Part shown: piece after piece, positions 44,552 to 54,106 of the stretch
How positions within the stretch are numbered: position 1 is the first letter of the stretch
Layout: each line of letters starts with the position of its first letter
NCBI GenBank assembly: GCA_040384265.1
Contig: JAZKJM010000005.1
Location: 363,166-427,165, forward strand
Length of the DNA: 64,000 bases
DNA from: Pseudomonadota bacterium
GTDB taxonomy: Bacteria; Pseudomonadota; Alphaproteobacteria; Rickettsiales; UBA3002
Direction of reading: 5' to 3'
Position numbers and translations under genes: made by a program
Notes under the pieces: model-generated
What the model was told of the DNA's origin: nothing
The model's input: only the letters and a program-made list of their open reading frames with translations
Database searches by the model: none

Positions 44552-45707
44552 ATGCCGGGTTGCGGGTGCCAAGGCCAATGATGGTGGCAAGGAACGAACC
44601 GAACAGCACCTGCACCCCAATCACCAGCGCGACGCAAGACGGCATCAGCATGCGCATGATCGCCGCATCGTTCAACGGCCCGAAATGGGTGGCCTGCCAG
44701 AACATCACGCTGCGCAAAATGCCCCAGCCGCCCAGCGCCACCATGGCAAGGCCGATGACGAGCAGGCGTTCGAGGTTAAAGATGCGGCCAAGCTTTTCCA
44801 TCAGTACATCCCGCGGCAGCAGGCCGTGGATGATGCTGGAATATTTCGACAGGAAGGCGAACAGGATAATCTCGAACCCGAGGATCATCGCAATGCCGCC
44901 GAGCATGAGCGTGTGCACGTCGAACGTCACCTCGCCGATGGTTTGCGCCTTGGGCAGCAGCCACAGCATGATGGCCGCGCCACCGATAAAAAATAGCGCG
45001 CCGGGATAAAGGAACAGCCAGCGCGGGCTGTACATCAGCAGGAAACGCAAATGCCGCCAGCCATCGCGCCAGGTGCGCAAATGCGGCGGGCGCGAACGGC
45101 CATCCTTATCGAGCGTGGTCGGCACTTCGGTGACGCGCAGTTTGTTGAGCGAGGCTTTCACCACCATTTCGGAAGCGAACTCCATGCCGGTGGTGCGCAG
45201 GCGCAGCGCCAGCATCGCATCACGCGAGAAGCCGCGCAGGCCGCAATGGAAATCCCGCGCCGGGCTTTTGAAGAAAAGGCGGCCGACAAAGGTGAGTACC
45301 GGATTGCCGAGATAGCGGTGCAAAAACGGCATGGCGCCGGGGCGGATGCCGCCAAGGAAGCGGTTGCCCATCACGAGATCATAACCCTCGCGCAGCTTGA
45401 GCAGGAAGGGCATGAGGTTTGAAAAATCGTAGCTATCATCCGAATCGCCCATGATGACGTAATGGCCGCGCGCATCGGCGATGCCGGCGGCGAGTGCGGC
45501 GCCATAGCCGCGGATGGGCACATCGACCACGCGCGCGCCGTGGCGGCGGGCGATCTCCTGCGAGCCATCGGTGCTGCCGTTATCGGCGATCACCACCTCG
45601 CCTTCCACGCCCGATTCGCTTAAGAAACGCTGGGCCTTGACGATGCAGCGCTCAAGCGTTTCCGCCTCGTTGAGGCACGGCATCAAAATGGTCAGTTCCA
45701 TCGACAT
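44550..45707 (-). CDS. Family 2 glycosyltransferase with C-terminal membrane helices
   Basis: 385 residues. GT-A domain of about 230 residues (TILMPCLNEAETLERCI, VIADNGSTDGSQEIA, IMGDSDDSYDF as the DxD-like site, RDFHCGLRGFSRDA) followed by about four membrane helices. This is the layout of DPM1/GtrB-type enzymes that move a sugar to polyprenyl phosphate. The exact sugar is unknown. Probably serves envelope or protein glycosylation together with the membrane glycosyltransferases of the window. Confidence 0.9.
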   Translation of the reverse strand: MSMELTILMPCLNEAETLERCIVKAQRFLSESGVEGEVVIADNGSTDGSQEIARRHGARVVDVPIRGYGAALAAGIADARGHYVIMGDSDDSYDFSNLMPFLLKLREGYDLVMGNRFLGGIRPGAMPFLHRYLGNPVLTFVGRLFFKSPARDFHCGLRGFSRDAMLALRLRTTGMEFASEMVVKASLNKLRVTEVPTTLDKDGRSRPPHLRTWRDGWRHLRFLLMYSPRWLFLYPGALFFIGGAAIMLWLLPKAQTIGEVTFDVHTLMLGGIAMILGFEIILFAFLSKYSSIIHGLLPRDVLMEKLGRIFNLERLLVIGLAMVALGGWGILRSVMFWQATHFGPLNDAAIMRMLMPSCVALVIGVQVLFGSFLATIIGLGTRNPA

Positions 45708-45767
45708 GGGAAATCCTTGAACGCAGGTGAATCGCTTTCTTATAGAACAGCTGGACGTGATGTCCAG

Positions 45768-46928
45768 CTACAGCCCCAGCAACCGCCCGAGATGGTGGTA
45801 GCCGATGCCGAAATAGCGCTGCTCAGCGGCGATGGCGGCGGCGATGGACGGTTGCGGCGCGCCGCTGCGGGTGGCGACGATCATCACGTTTTTGGGGGTG
45901 TGGGCATCGGAGATGAACTCGAACAGATTGGTTTTGTAGCCCGCATATTCCATCAGCTGGGCGCGCATGGCGTCGGTCACCATTTCGGCCTGGCGTTCGA
46001 GCAGCGTGCCAAAGCGGGTCATGAAATCCAGATCGTTGCGCACGGCCTGCTGCTCCATCTGGCGGCGGATTTGTTTGTGGCAGCACGGCGCGACGACGAT
46101 CAGCTCGGCGCGGGCCTGAATGGCGCTGAAAATCGCGTCATCCGTCGCGGTGTCGCAGGCATGCAGGGCAATGACGACATGCGCACCGCTGCAGTCATAG
46201 TCCGCGATGCTGCCTTCGACGAAGCGCAGCCCTTCGAAGCCCGCATCCGCCGCGATGCGGTTGCATAGCGCGACCATATCGGCGCGGAATTCGACACCGG
46301 TGACCTGCGCTTTGAGCCCCAAAGTGTTGGTCAGGTAATCATACAGCGCGAAGGTGAGATAGCCTTTGCCCGCGCCCATATCGACCACGCGCAGCACATC
46401 CTGCGCGGGCAGGTTTTTCAGCAGGCCGCTCAGCAGCTCGACATATTTATTGATCTGGCGGAATTTATCCTGCGCGTTTTTGAAAACATTGCCCTTCGCA
46501 TCCGTGATATTCAGCGCCTGCAGGTAGCCCTGCCCTTGCGCGCTGATGAGGCGCTTTTTCTCGCGGTCGTGGCTGAGGGAGGCCGCTTCTGTGCGGCTAG
46601 GCGCAGATTCGGTAAGCGTGAACGTGCCTGATTTTTTATCGAGGCGTGCATCGCGCGCAGTGGTGCAGAGATGGGCGGCTTCGAAGCCTTCCGCCAGCAT
46701 GCTTTGTAGCAGTTGTAGGCTTTCGGCGTGGGGGTAGTTCTTCACCTCGTCGCGCGTTTTATAGTGGTAGGTGAAGCTTAGCTTCTCCTGCCGTTTCACC
46801 AGAATGCGGCGGATGTCGATGGTTTTCAGCGCCGGTTGCGCGCCGCGATAACGGGTGAGCGAAAGCGCGACAAAACTGCCATCGGCAAGGCTATCGCCCA
46901 GTAGTGCAAGGAAATCAGTGCTACTCAT
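45768..46928 (-). CDS. SAM-dependent methyltransferase, METTL25/GSTCD-like
   Basis: 386 residues. The SAM-binding motif is VVDMGAGKGYLTFALYDYL, followed by VIALHACDTATDDA and APCCHKQIRRQM, the pattern of the Methyltransf_32 family. The N-terminal 150 residues are a conserved extra domain (SFTYHYKTRDEVKNYP). The target is not established; RNA is likely by analogy. Single gene between a glycosyltransferase and a family A repeat. Confidence 0.85.
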   Translation of the reverse strand: MSSTDFLALLGDSLADGSFVALSLTRYRGAQPALKTIDIRRILVKRQEKLSFTYHYKTRDEVKNYPHAESLQLLQSMLAEGFEAAHLCTTARDARLDKKSGTFTLTESAPSRTEAASLSHDREKKRLISAQGQGYLQALNITDAKGNVFKNAQDKFRQINKYVELLSGLLKNLPAQDVLRVVDMGAGKGYLTFALYDYLTNTLGLKAQVTGVEFRADMVALCNRIAADAGFEGLRFVEGSIADYDCSGAHVVIALHACDTATDDAIFSAIQARAELIVVAPCCHKQIRRQMEQQAVRNDLDFMTRFGTLLERQAEMVTDAMRAQLMEYAGYKTNLFEFISDAHTPKNVMIVATRSGAPQPSIAAAIAAEQRYFGIGYHHLGRLLGL

Positions 46929-46963
46929 ATGCCTTCTTCATCGCCCATTACATTCTCCCGCTT

Positions 46964-47032
46964 GTCACCCCGGGCCTGTCCCGGGGTCCCGCCGCGTGGC
47001 TGGGCTGGATGCCGGGACAAGCCCGGCATGAC
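46964..47032. repeat. Dispersed palindromic repeat, family A, copy 4 (diverged)
   Basis: Shorter and less conserved: GTCACCCCGGGCCTGTCCCG at the left and GGACAAGCCCGGCATGAC at the right. It lies between the methyltransferase gene and rsmC, near their start codons. Confidence 0.75.
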
Positions 47033-47114
47033 AAGTTTTAGAGTATTGAGCGATCACCCTTAGAGCCGCCGGGCGCGCCTTGCAAGCGCTGGAAGGCTTG
47101 ATTATAAGAGTGCC

Positions 47115-48017
47115 ATGAGCAATCCACCCATTCACGGCATCTATGGCGTTTGGCCGCCTGCGCTTCAGAGCGCCCCGGCAGGCGCGACGCAGCACTCGCC
47201 GTTGATTCCCGGTAGCGCGACGCTCAGTGATGCGGCGCTTGCCAGCATGACCATGCTTGCCCCACCGGGCACCGTGGAGCGGCGCTATGCGATGGCGCAG
47301 GCGCTTAGCGCCCTCACCCCCGGCGCGCCCCTCACTGTGTTTGGGCCGAAAGATAAAGGCGGCAATCGCATCGCGAAGGAGTTGCAGGCGATGGGCTGCG
47401 AGGTGGCGGATGTGGCGCGTCACCATTACCGCATCAGCACCACCACGCGGCCTGCCGTGCTTAGCATTGATGCCGCATTGCTCGCCGGTGCGCCACAGCA
47501 CGTGGCGGAAACGGGCTTGTGGGCGCATCCGGGCGTGTTCAGCTGGAACCGGCTGGATGCGGGCAGTGCGCTGCTGTTGGAACACCTGCCGCTACTCAGC
47601 GGCCGTGGTGCGGATTTGGGCGGCGGCATCGGCGTGCTCTCCCTCGCCGTGCTGGCCGCCGCCACGGTGAGCGAACTCACGCTGGTGGAGCTGGATGGCC
47701 GCGCGATTGCTGCCGCCAAGCGCAACATCAGCGACCCGCGCGTGCGGTTTCTGTGGGCGGATGCCTGCGCCGAACTGCCGCTTGCAGCGCTTGATTTCGT
47801 GGTGATGAACCCGCCGTTCCATGATGGCGGCATCGAGGATCGCAGCCTCGGCCAGCGCTTTGTCAGCCGCGCGGCGGCGCTGCTGCGGCCCGGCGGGCGC
47901 TGCTGGTTGACCGCCAACCGCCACCTGCCCTATGAAGCATTGCTGGCAAGCCAGTTCAGCACCACCACCCTGATCGCCGATGTGAACGGCTACAAAATAT
48001 ATGAGAGCATCCGATGA
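47115..48017 (+). CDS. rsmC: 16S rRNA m2G1207 methyltransferase RsmC-like
   Basis: 300 residues with the RsmC/RlmG layout: a degenerate N-terminal methyltransferase half and a C-terminal active half with ADLGGGIGVLSLAVLA, TLVELDGRAIAAAKRN, and the target motif NPPFHDGG. The family adds a methyl group to guanine 1207 of 16S rRNA; RlmG-type is an alternative. It overlaps rsuA by four bases, joining two rRNA modification genes. Confidence 0.85.
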   Translation: MSNPPIHGIYGVWPPALQSAPAGATQHSPLIPGSATLSDAALASMTMLAPPGTVERRYAMAQALSALTPGAPLTVFGPKDKGGNRIAKELQAMGCEVADVARHHYRISTTTRPAVLSIDAALLAGAPQHVAETGLWAHPGVFSWNRLDAGSALLLEHLPLLSGRGADLGGGIGVLSLAVLAAATVSELTLVELDGRAIAAAKRNISDPRVRFLWADACAELPLAALDFVVMNPPFHDGGIEDRSLGQRFVSRAAALLRPGGRCWLTANRHLPYEALLASQFSTTTLIADVNGYKIYESIR

Positions 48018-48754
48018 GCACCACCCGCATCGACCGACTGCTGGCCACCATGGGCTACGGCTCGCGCCGCGAGATTCAGCTGCTGGCGGATGCCGGACGC
48101 ATTACGCTGGATGGTGTGGAGATCGATGACGCCGATGCCCGCATCACGCTGAGTGCGGATTTATCGACGCGCATGCTGATCGATGGTGCGCCGCTCGACC
48201 CGCTGCCGGGCATGGTGGTCCTGCTGCATAAACCGCTCGGCGCGACCTGCTCGCACAAGGAAGCGGGCACGCTGATTTACGACCTGCTGCCCGCGCGCTG
48301 GCGGCGGCGCGACCCTGCGCTGTCGAGCGTTGGGCGGCTGGATAAGGAAACCTCCGGCCTGCTGCTCATCACGGATGACGGCGCGCTGTTGCACCGGATT
48401 ATTTCGCCCAAGCACCATGTCGCCAAGCGCTACCGCGTGACGCTCGACCGCCCGCTCAACGGCACGGAGGAAGCCGCGTTGCTCAGCGGCACGCTGATGC
48501 TGGAGCGCGAGGAAAAACCGCTGCTGCCGGTGGCGATGGAAACGCACACGCCAACCAACGTGACCGTGACGCTGCATGAAGGCCGCTACCATCAGGTGCG
48601 GCGCATGTTTGCGGCGCTGGGCAACCATGTGGTGGCGCTGCACCGCGAAACGGTCGGTGGGCTGCACCTGCCGGATGACCTCGCGCCCGGCGCCTACCGC
48701 CTGCTGGATGCCGCCGCGATTGCGCAGATATTCACCCCCAACAAAACCGCGTGA
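48014..48754 (+). CDS. 16S rRNA pseudouridine synthase, RsuA family
   Basis: 246 residues. N-terminal S4-like RNA-binding domain (RIDRLLATMGYGSRREIQLL) and the catalytic domain with GRLDKETSGLLLITDDG (catalytic Asp) and EGRYHQVRRMFAALGNHV. The family contains RsuA, RluB, RluE and RluF; the short length favours RsuA (uridine 516 of 16S rRNA). It overlaps rsmC by four bases and the longest frame of the next gene by four. Confidence 0.9.
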   Translation: MSTTRIDRLLATMGYGSRREIQLLADAGRITLDGVEIDDADARITLSADLSTRMLIDGAPLDPLPGMVVLLHKPLGATCSHKEAGTLIYDLLPARWRRRDPALSSVGRLDKETSGLLLITDDGALLHRIISPKHHVAKRYRVTLDRPLNGTEEAALLSGTLMLEREEKPLLPVAMETHTPTNVTVTLHEGRYHQVRRMFAALGNHVVALHRETVGGLHLPDDLAPGAYRLLDAAAIAQIFTPNKTA

Positions 48755-48786
48755 CCCAACGCCTTCGCGGCTCTAGGATGGCTCCT

Positions 48787-49914
48787 ATGGAACACGACCA
48801 CGACATCGAAACCGTTGACCTGCTGCGCCCGCTCTTGCCGGAGGCGGCGGCGATTATGCCCTATCTGGAGCGGATCGACGCGGCACGCTGGTATAGTAAT
48901 TTTGGGCCGCTGGAGCAGGAATTGCGCGGCCGCCTCGCCGAACATTTCGGGCTGACGGCAGAATCGGCAATCACCGCATCGAGCGCGACGGCGGGCCTCA
49001 TCAGCGTGCTGCGGGCGCTGAATGTGCCCAAGGACACGCTGTGCCTGGTGCCCTCGTGGACATTTGTGGCGACGCCCGCCTCCGCCATCGCGGCGGAGCT
49101 GACACCGTATTTTATTGATGTGGATGACAGCACCTGGGCGCTGGAGCCCGAAGCGGTGAAAAAACACCTGCAGACGATCGATGGCATTATCGGCGCGGTG
49201 CTGGTGGTGGCGCCGTTCGGCAAGGTGGTGGATGTGGCGGCGTGGGATAAATTCACCGCGGAAACCTCGATTCCGGTGGTGATCGATGCGGCATCCGGGT
49301 TCGATGGCTTCCGCAGCGCGAAATTCGGCAAAACACCGGTGGTGTTCAGCCTGCACGCGACCAAGATCATCGGCGCGGGTGAAGGTGCGTTGATTATCTC
49401 GAAGGACACCGCACTGCTGCGCCATGTGCATGAGCAAACCAATTTCGGCTATTACACGCGCCGCATTTCGACCGCCGGCATCAACTCAAAAATGAGCGAA
49501 TACACCGCCGCGGTTGCCCTCGCCGCGCTCGATGCCTGGCCGCGCCGCCGCAACGAGTGGCTCGCCACGCGCAATTACTGCATTGAGGTGCTGGGCCCGG
49601 TCGCGGAAAAACACGGGCTGGTGCTTTGGTTCTCGCGCGACAGTGTGAGCTCGACCTGCAACATCCGCTTGCCGGATACGACCGCGGACCGGGTGATTTC
49701 GCAATTGCAGGTGCGCGGCATCAAGGCCCGCCAATGGTGGGATAAGGGCTGCCATGTGCAACCGGCTTACGCGAAATACCCGCGCGCGGAGCTGCCGGTG
49801 ACCAATAACCTTGGCGCATCCGTTGTCTCGCTGCCGTTTTATGTCGATATTCCCAAGCACCATCTTGCCTATGTCGCGCGGACGCTGGCCGACATTCTCG
49901 CCCGCGCCGCGTAA
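48787..49914 (+). CDS. DegT/DnrJ/EryC1/StrS-family PLP aminotransferase
   Basis: 375 residues. The PLP lysine is K193 in SLHATKIIGAGEGAL, and the fold motifs WYSNFGPLEQELRGRLAEHFG and SSATAGL fit sugar aminotransferases of this family. It likely makes an amino-sugar nucleotide. AGGA lies about nine bases before the ATG at 48787; GTG at 48751 and ATG at 48778 are alternatives. The OGT-like gene follows after five bases, suggesting a joint role in glycosylation. Confidence 0.88.
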   Translation: MEHDHDIETVDLLRPLLPEAAAIMPYLERIDAARWYSNFGPLEQELRGRLAEHFGLTAESAITASSATAGLISVLRALNVPKDTLCLVPSWTFVATPASAIAAELTPYFIDVDDSTWALEPEAVKKHLQTIDGIIGAVLVVAPFGKVVDVAAWDKFTAETSIPVVIDAASGFDGFRSAKFGKTPVVFSLHATKIIGAGEGALIISKDTALLRHVHEQTNFGYYTRRISTAGINSKMSEYTAAVALAALDAWPRRRNEWLATRNYCIEVLGPVAEKHGLVLWFSRDSVSSTCNIRLPDTTADRVISQLQVRGIKARQWWDKGCHVQPAYAKYPRAELPVTNNLGASVVSLPFYVDIPKHHLAYVARTLADILARAA

Positions 49915-49919
49915 GCGCG

Positions 49920-51830
49920 ATGCAGCAGGCCGCCCCCTCCACCCGCAAGCTGATGAAACTGGCCGAAAGCGCCGCCGCCAAAGGGCGCGGGCCGGAAGCG
50001 GTGCAGCTCTACCAGCAAGTGCTGGCGCTGAACCCGGCGCAGGCGGATGCGCTGTATGGCATCGGCTTCATCCGCCACAGCATTGGCGATTATGCGGTGG
50101 CGGCGGAGTTTTACCAGCGCGCGATTCAGGCCGACCCGCAGCATGTGGCCAGCTATAGCAAGCTGTGCAAAGTGCTGGAAGCCGCCAATCGCGGGACGGA
50201 AGCGATTGAGCTGGCCTACCGCGCGACGCAGCAGGTGCCGGGCGACCCGAAAACGCATGCGGAGCTAGTGGCGATGCTGCTGCGCTTCAACCAATCGCAC
50301 CGGGTGCCGGAATATCTGGAAGGCATTCTGCCGCAGTTTCCTAATGATCTGGAACTGGCGCAGTTTTATTGCCTGAGCCTTAAAATCAACCACCGGCGCG
50401 CGGAAGCACACGTTGCCTACGCGGCGCTGCTCAAGCGCCAGCGCGTGCCCGCGGCGTTTCGCATTTTATTTGAAACCTACATGCCGCGCCTGCCGATCAG
50501 CAACGCGGAAATCGACGCGGTGCGCGCCGAATTCGCCGAGGCGCTGGAGCGGTTCATTGCTGAAAAACCACGGGTGGATCTGGGTGCCGGGTCCATGCAT
50601 CCGCTGTTCCAGCTTGGGTTTCACAACCGGGATAATAAAGCCATCGCCCAGCGTTACACGGCCATGCGGCGGTTGATTTCGCCGGAACTAAACTTCACTG
50701 CGCCGCATGTGAAGCAGCCACCACGGGCGGATGGGTCGCCCATCCGCATCGGGTTTTTGTCGCGCCATATGCATGCGCATTCGGTGGGTAATTGCTATCG
50801 CGGTGTGATGCTGCACCTTGCCGCGCAGCCGGAATTTTCGGTGACGCTGTTCACCCCTTCTGCGGTGATGGATGCGCAGATGGAGCGCATCGCCAAGGCC
50901 GGAGTGCCGATTGTGTCGCTCTCCAAAAACCTCGTCGCTGCGCAAAAAGAGGTGGCGGCACATGGGCTCGATATTTTGATTTATCCCGATATAGGGATGG
51001 ATGCGACGACCCATTACCTCGCGATGGCGCGGCTGGCGCGCTACCAGTGCTGCATGCACGGCCACCCGGATACGACCGGCATCGACACGATCGATTATTA
51101 TATTTCCACCCGCAGCTATGAAGCGGCGGGCGCGCAGGCGCTCTACACCGAGACGCTGCTGTGCCTTAACAGCATTGACACCATGTTCGAGCGCCCGGCG
51201 GTGCCGCAGCAGGCCTATAGCCGCGAGGAGCTGGGCTTGCCGGTGGATAAGAAACTCTATGTCTGCCCGATGGCGATCCAGAAATTCCACCCGGATTTCG
51301 ATGGCATTTGCGAAGGCATCCTCGCGCGTGACCCGCAGGCAGTGATCGTCCTGTTCAGCGATTTTCAGCAGCAAATGGCCAGTGTGCGCCTCACCGAGCG
51401 CATCCTCGCGCGGTGCGATGCGGCACGGGTGATTTTCCTCGCCTGGCAACCGTTCGACCGCCTGGTCAGCATCCTGAAAACGGCGGATGCGGTGCTTGAT
51501 ACGCTGTATTTTGGCGCGGGCACCACGTCGCAAATCGCCTTTTCGTTCGGTGTGCCCATTGTCACCCTGCCCGGCACCCACACGCGCGGGCGCATTGTGC
51601 AGGCCTATTACCGGCTGATGGGCATCACCGATGCGCCGGTGGCAGAGAATGTTGATGGATACATCACCACCGCGATGCGGCTGGCGCATGATGCGGAGTA
51701 TCGCGCGGAACTTTCCAAGCAGCTGCTCGCGCGCAACCATGTGCTGTTCGACGACCGTGCCTGCGCGCCGCTGTATGTGCAGCTGATGCATGACATCATG
51801 GCGCAGGATTTGGCGCGTTACGCGCCTTAG
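49920..51830 (+). CDS. TPR protein with SPINDLY/O-GlcNAc transferase-like domain
   Basis: 636 residues. Residues 5-200 are TPR-like helices (AVQLYQQVLALNPAQADALYG, AAEFYQRAIQADPQHV). Residues about 275-630 form a GT41-like glycosyltransferase: RIGFLSRHMHAHSVGN, DILIYPDIGMDATTHYLAMAR, RYQCCMHGHPDTTGI, and LDTLYFGAGTTSQIAFSFGVPIVTLPG. Such bacterial enzymes modify proteins or glycans; the acceptor here is unknown. It follows the aminotransferase by five bases and overlaps the convergent rfbA by four. Confidence 0.88.
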   Translation: MQQAAPSTRKLMKLAESAAAKGRGPEAVQLYQQVLALNPAQADALYGIGFIRHSIGDYAVAAEFYQRAIQADPQHVASYSKLCKVLEAANRGTEAIELAYRATQQVPGDPKTHAELVAMLLRFNQSHRVPEYLEGILPQFPNDLELAQFYCLSLKINHRRAEAHVAYAALLKRQRVPAAFRILFETYMPRLPISNAEIDAVRAEFAEALERFIAEKPRVDLGAGSMHPLFQLGFHNRDNKAIAQRYTAMRRLISPELNFTAPHVKQPPRADGSPIRIGFLSRHMHAHSVGNCYRGVMLHLAAQPEFSVTLFTPSAVMDAQMERIAKAGVPIVSLSKNLVAAQKEVAAHGLDILIYPDIGMDATTHYLAMARLARYQCCMHGHPDTTGIDTIDYYISTRSYEAAGAQALYTETLLCLNSIDTMFERPAVPQQAYSREELGLPVDKKLYVCPMAIQKFHPDFDGICEGILARDPQAVIVLFSDFQQQMASVRLTERILARCDAARVIFLAWQPFDRLVSILKTADAVLDTLYFGAGTTSQIAFSFGVPIVTLPGTHTRGRIVQAYYRLMGITDAPVAENVDGYITTAMRLAHDAEYRAELSKQLLARNHVLFDDRACAPLYVQLMHDIMAQDLARYAP

Positions 51831-52705
51831 CGAAACGCGGCGCGGGCTTCCTCGCCGACGGATTGCAGGTAGCTGCGGTATTCGCAGTTGGGCATGGCGT
51901 TCACCAGCGTGCTGAACTGCTCGAAGCTGAGGAATCCACGGATGAGCGCCGCTTCTTCCGGGCAGCCGATTTTGAGGCCCTGACGCTGCTCGACCACGGC
52001 AATATAGGCCGAAGCCTCCTGCAAGGCGCTGGATGTGCCGGCATCCAGCCAAGCAAAACCGCGGCTGAGGCGCTCCACCTGCAGCGTGCCGCGGGCGAGA
52101 TAGGCACGGTTGACATCCGTAATCTCCAGCTCGCCGCGCGCCGAGGGTTTGAGCGATTTGGCGATGGCGATCACGTCGTTATCGTAGATATATATCCCGG
52201 GGACGGCGTAGTTGCTGCGCGGCGCGGCGGGTTTTTCCTCGATGGAGCGGGCGCGCCCATCCGGCCCGAATTCCACCACGCCATAGCGCTGCGGGTCTTT
52301 GACGTGGTAGGCAAAAATCGTCGCGCCGGTGATGAAATCGCGCATCGCGCGCGGGAATGCATCGCCGCCGAAGAAGATGTTATCGCCCAGCATCAGCGTC
52401 ACCGCATCGCGGCCGATGAAGCTCTCGGCGACAAGGAACGCCTGCGCGATGCCGCCGGGCGTTGGCTGTTCGCGGTACTCAAATGACAAGCCCCACTGGC
52501 TGCCATCGCCCAGCAATTGCTGGTAGCGCGGCAGGTCCACCGGTGTGGAGATAATGCAAAACTCGCGGATGCCCGAGGCGATGAGCACGGTCAGCGGGTA
52601 ATAAATCATCGGTTTGTCATACACCGCCTGCAGCTGTTTGCTGGCAACGAGTGTCAGCGGATAGAGGCGCGAACCGGCACCCCCGGCGAGGATAATGGCT
52701 TTCAT
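51827..52705 (-). CDS. rfbA: Glucose-1-phosphate thymidylyltransferase
   Basis: First enzyme of dTDP-L-rhamnose synthesis. 292 residues: ILAGGAGSRLYPLTLVASKQ, QAVYDKPMIYYPL, MLGDNIFFGG, and WLDAGTSSALQEAS. It is separate from rfbB/C/D (34.5-37 kb). Its start overlaps the sensor kinase stop by four bases, so it is translated with a two-component system, which suggests that rhamnose supply is tied to a signal. Confidence 0.97.
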   Translation of the reverse strand: MKAIILAGGAGSRLYPLTLVASKQLQAVYDKPMIYYPLTVLIASGIREFCIISTPVDLPRYQQLLGDGSQWGLSFEYREQPTPGGIAQAFLVAESFIGRDAVTLMLGDNIFFGGDAFPRAMRDFITGATIFAYHVKDPQRYGVVEFGPDGRARSIEEKPAAPRSNYAVPGIYIYDNDVIAIAKSLKPSARGELEITDVNRAYLARGTLQVERLSRGFAWLDAGTSSALQEASAYIAVVEQRQGLKIGCPEEAALIRGFLSFEQFSTLVNAMPNCEYRSYLQSVGEEARAAFR

Positions 52706-54105
52706 GATGGCTCCTGTTGCGTGGCCACAACGCGTGGCAGAATGATTTCGACCTGCAGCCCCTGCCCGCTTGGCGGCGTAGCCAGAATGATGCTGCCCGA
52801 CAGCCGCGCCGCGATTTCGGCAACGATGGCAAGGCCGAGGCCCGTGCCATGCGCCTGCGGTGTGCCGACGCGGTAAAACCGCTCGAACACCAGCGCCCGC
52901 TCGGCCTCGGGAATGCCGGGGCCGGTATCGGTGACAATGCAGCTGATGTGCCGCTCATCGTTGCTCAGGGCGATGTTGACGCTGCCGTGCGCCAGAGTGT
53001 ATTTCACCGCGTTTTCGATCACGTTGCCGATCATCAGCCGCAGCAGCGTTTCATCCGCCATTACGATCAGATCGTTGGGGCCGTCGAGCGAAATGGCGAT
53101 GTCCTTCTGCGCGGCGATGGGGGCGAGCTCCTCGATCATGCTGATGATACTGTGTTTGAGCATGATGGGAACGCGCGCGATGGTCTGGTGGCTGACGCGG
53201 GTGGAGGTGAGCAGCTGGCCCACAAGGCGCGAAGCGCGCTCGATGGAGGCGCGCAAATCGCCCAGCAGCGAGGCGTGATCGGCCGCATCGCGTGCATGGT
53301 CGAGCAATTGCAGCTGCAGCTTCAGCGTCGCCAACGGCGTGCGCAAATGGTGGGCCGCATGCTCGGCGAAGCGGCGCTCGGAGGTGAAGGAATGCTCCAG
53401 CTTCTGCAGCAGCTGGTTGATGGATTGGCCCAGCGGCGTGAGATCGCGCGGCACGCTGCTGAGGTTGAGCTGCGACAAATCATCCGGCGAGCGCGAGCGG
53501 ATCTGGGCGATCAGCGCCCGCACCGTGCCAAGCCCGGCGCCGATGCCGACCCAGATCAGCAGGCCGACAATGGGCACCAGCAGCATCAGCGGCGTGGAAA
53601 GGTCGAACAGGATGTTTTTCACCAGGCTGCGGCGCAGGATAATGCGCTCGCCGGCTTCGATGGAAATTTGCGTATCCGGAATGGGCAGCGAGTAAATGCG
53701 CCATTTCTCGTCGTTATAGGTCACATCGGAGAAACCGGCTTCCTGCTTGGGTAAATCGGCACGCACGCCGCCGTTGCTAATCATCAGCAGCCGATTGCCG
53801 CGCCAGACGCGAAACATCCGGTCATCCGCATATTCGCTGGCGAACTGGTTGAGGGCACGCTGGTTGCTCAGCGTTAAATCGATCTTGCGGATGCGGCGGA
53901 AGGCGCTCTCGGCGGATACGCGCGTTTCATCCTCCACCACCAGCCAGATGAGGTTGGCGCTGGTGATGAGCTGGGCGTCATACACATGGTTGATCTGGTT
54001 GGTGGCGCTCCTGAACGCCATCGCCGCGATGATGAGGATGGTGACAAGGATGGTCGGCGCGATGCGCAGGAAAAGCGAGCGTGTGAGGGTGGTGGTGCGC
54101 GCCAT
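52702..54105 (-). CDS. Sensor histidine kinase, QseC/OmpR-partner type
   Basis: 467 residues. Two membrane helices (about 14-33 and 170-190) enclose a periplasmic sensor of about 130 residues. A HAMP-like linker follows. The phosphorylation box is HAAHHLRTPLATLK, the N box IGNVIENAVKYT, and G boxes DTGPGIPEAE and GTGLGLAIVAE are all intact. The ATG at 54105 directly follows the regulator's stop; the ATG four codons upstream (54117) is equally possible. Signal unknown. The kinase is followed by rfbA. Confidence 0.92.
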   Translation of the reverse strand: MARTTTLTRSLFLRIAPTILVTILIIAAMAFRSATNQINHVYDAQLITSANLIWLVVEDETRVSAESAFRRIRKIDLTLSNQRALNQFASEYADDRMFRVWRGNRLLMISNGGVRADLPKQEAGFSDVTYNDEKWRIYSLPIPDTQISIEAGERIILRRSLVKNILFDLSTPLMLLVPIVGLLIWVGIGAGLGTVRALIAQIRSRSPDDLSQLNLSSVPRDLTPLGQSINQLLQKLEHSFTSERRFAEHAAHHLRTPLATLKLQLQLLDHARDAADHASLLGDLRASIERASRLVGQLLTSTRVSHQTIARVPIMLKHSIISMIEELAPIAAQKDIAISLDGPNDLIVMADETLLRLMIGNVIENAVKYTLAHGSVNIALSNDERHISCIVTDTGPGIPEAERALVFERFYRVGTPQAHGTGLGLAIVAEIAARLSGSIILATPPSGQGLQVEIILPRVVATQQEPS

Positions 54106-54106
54106 C

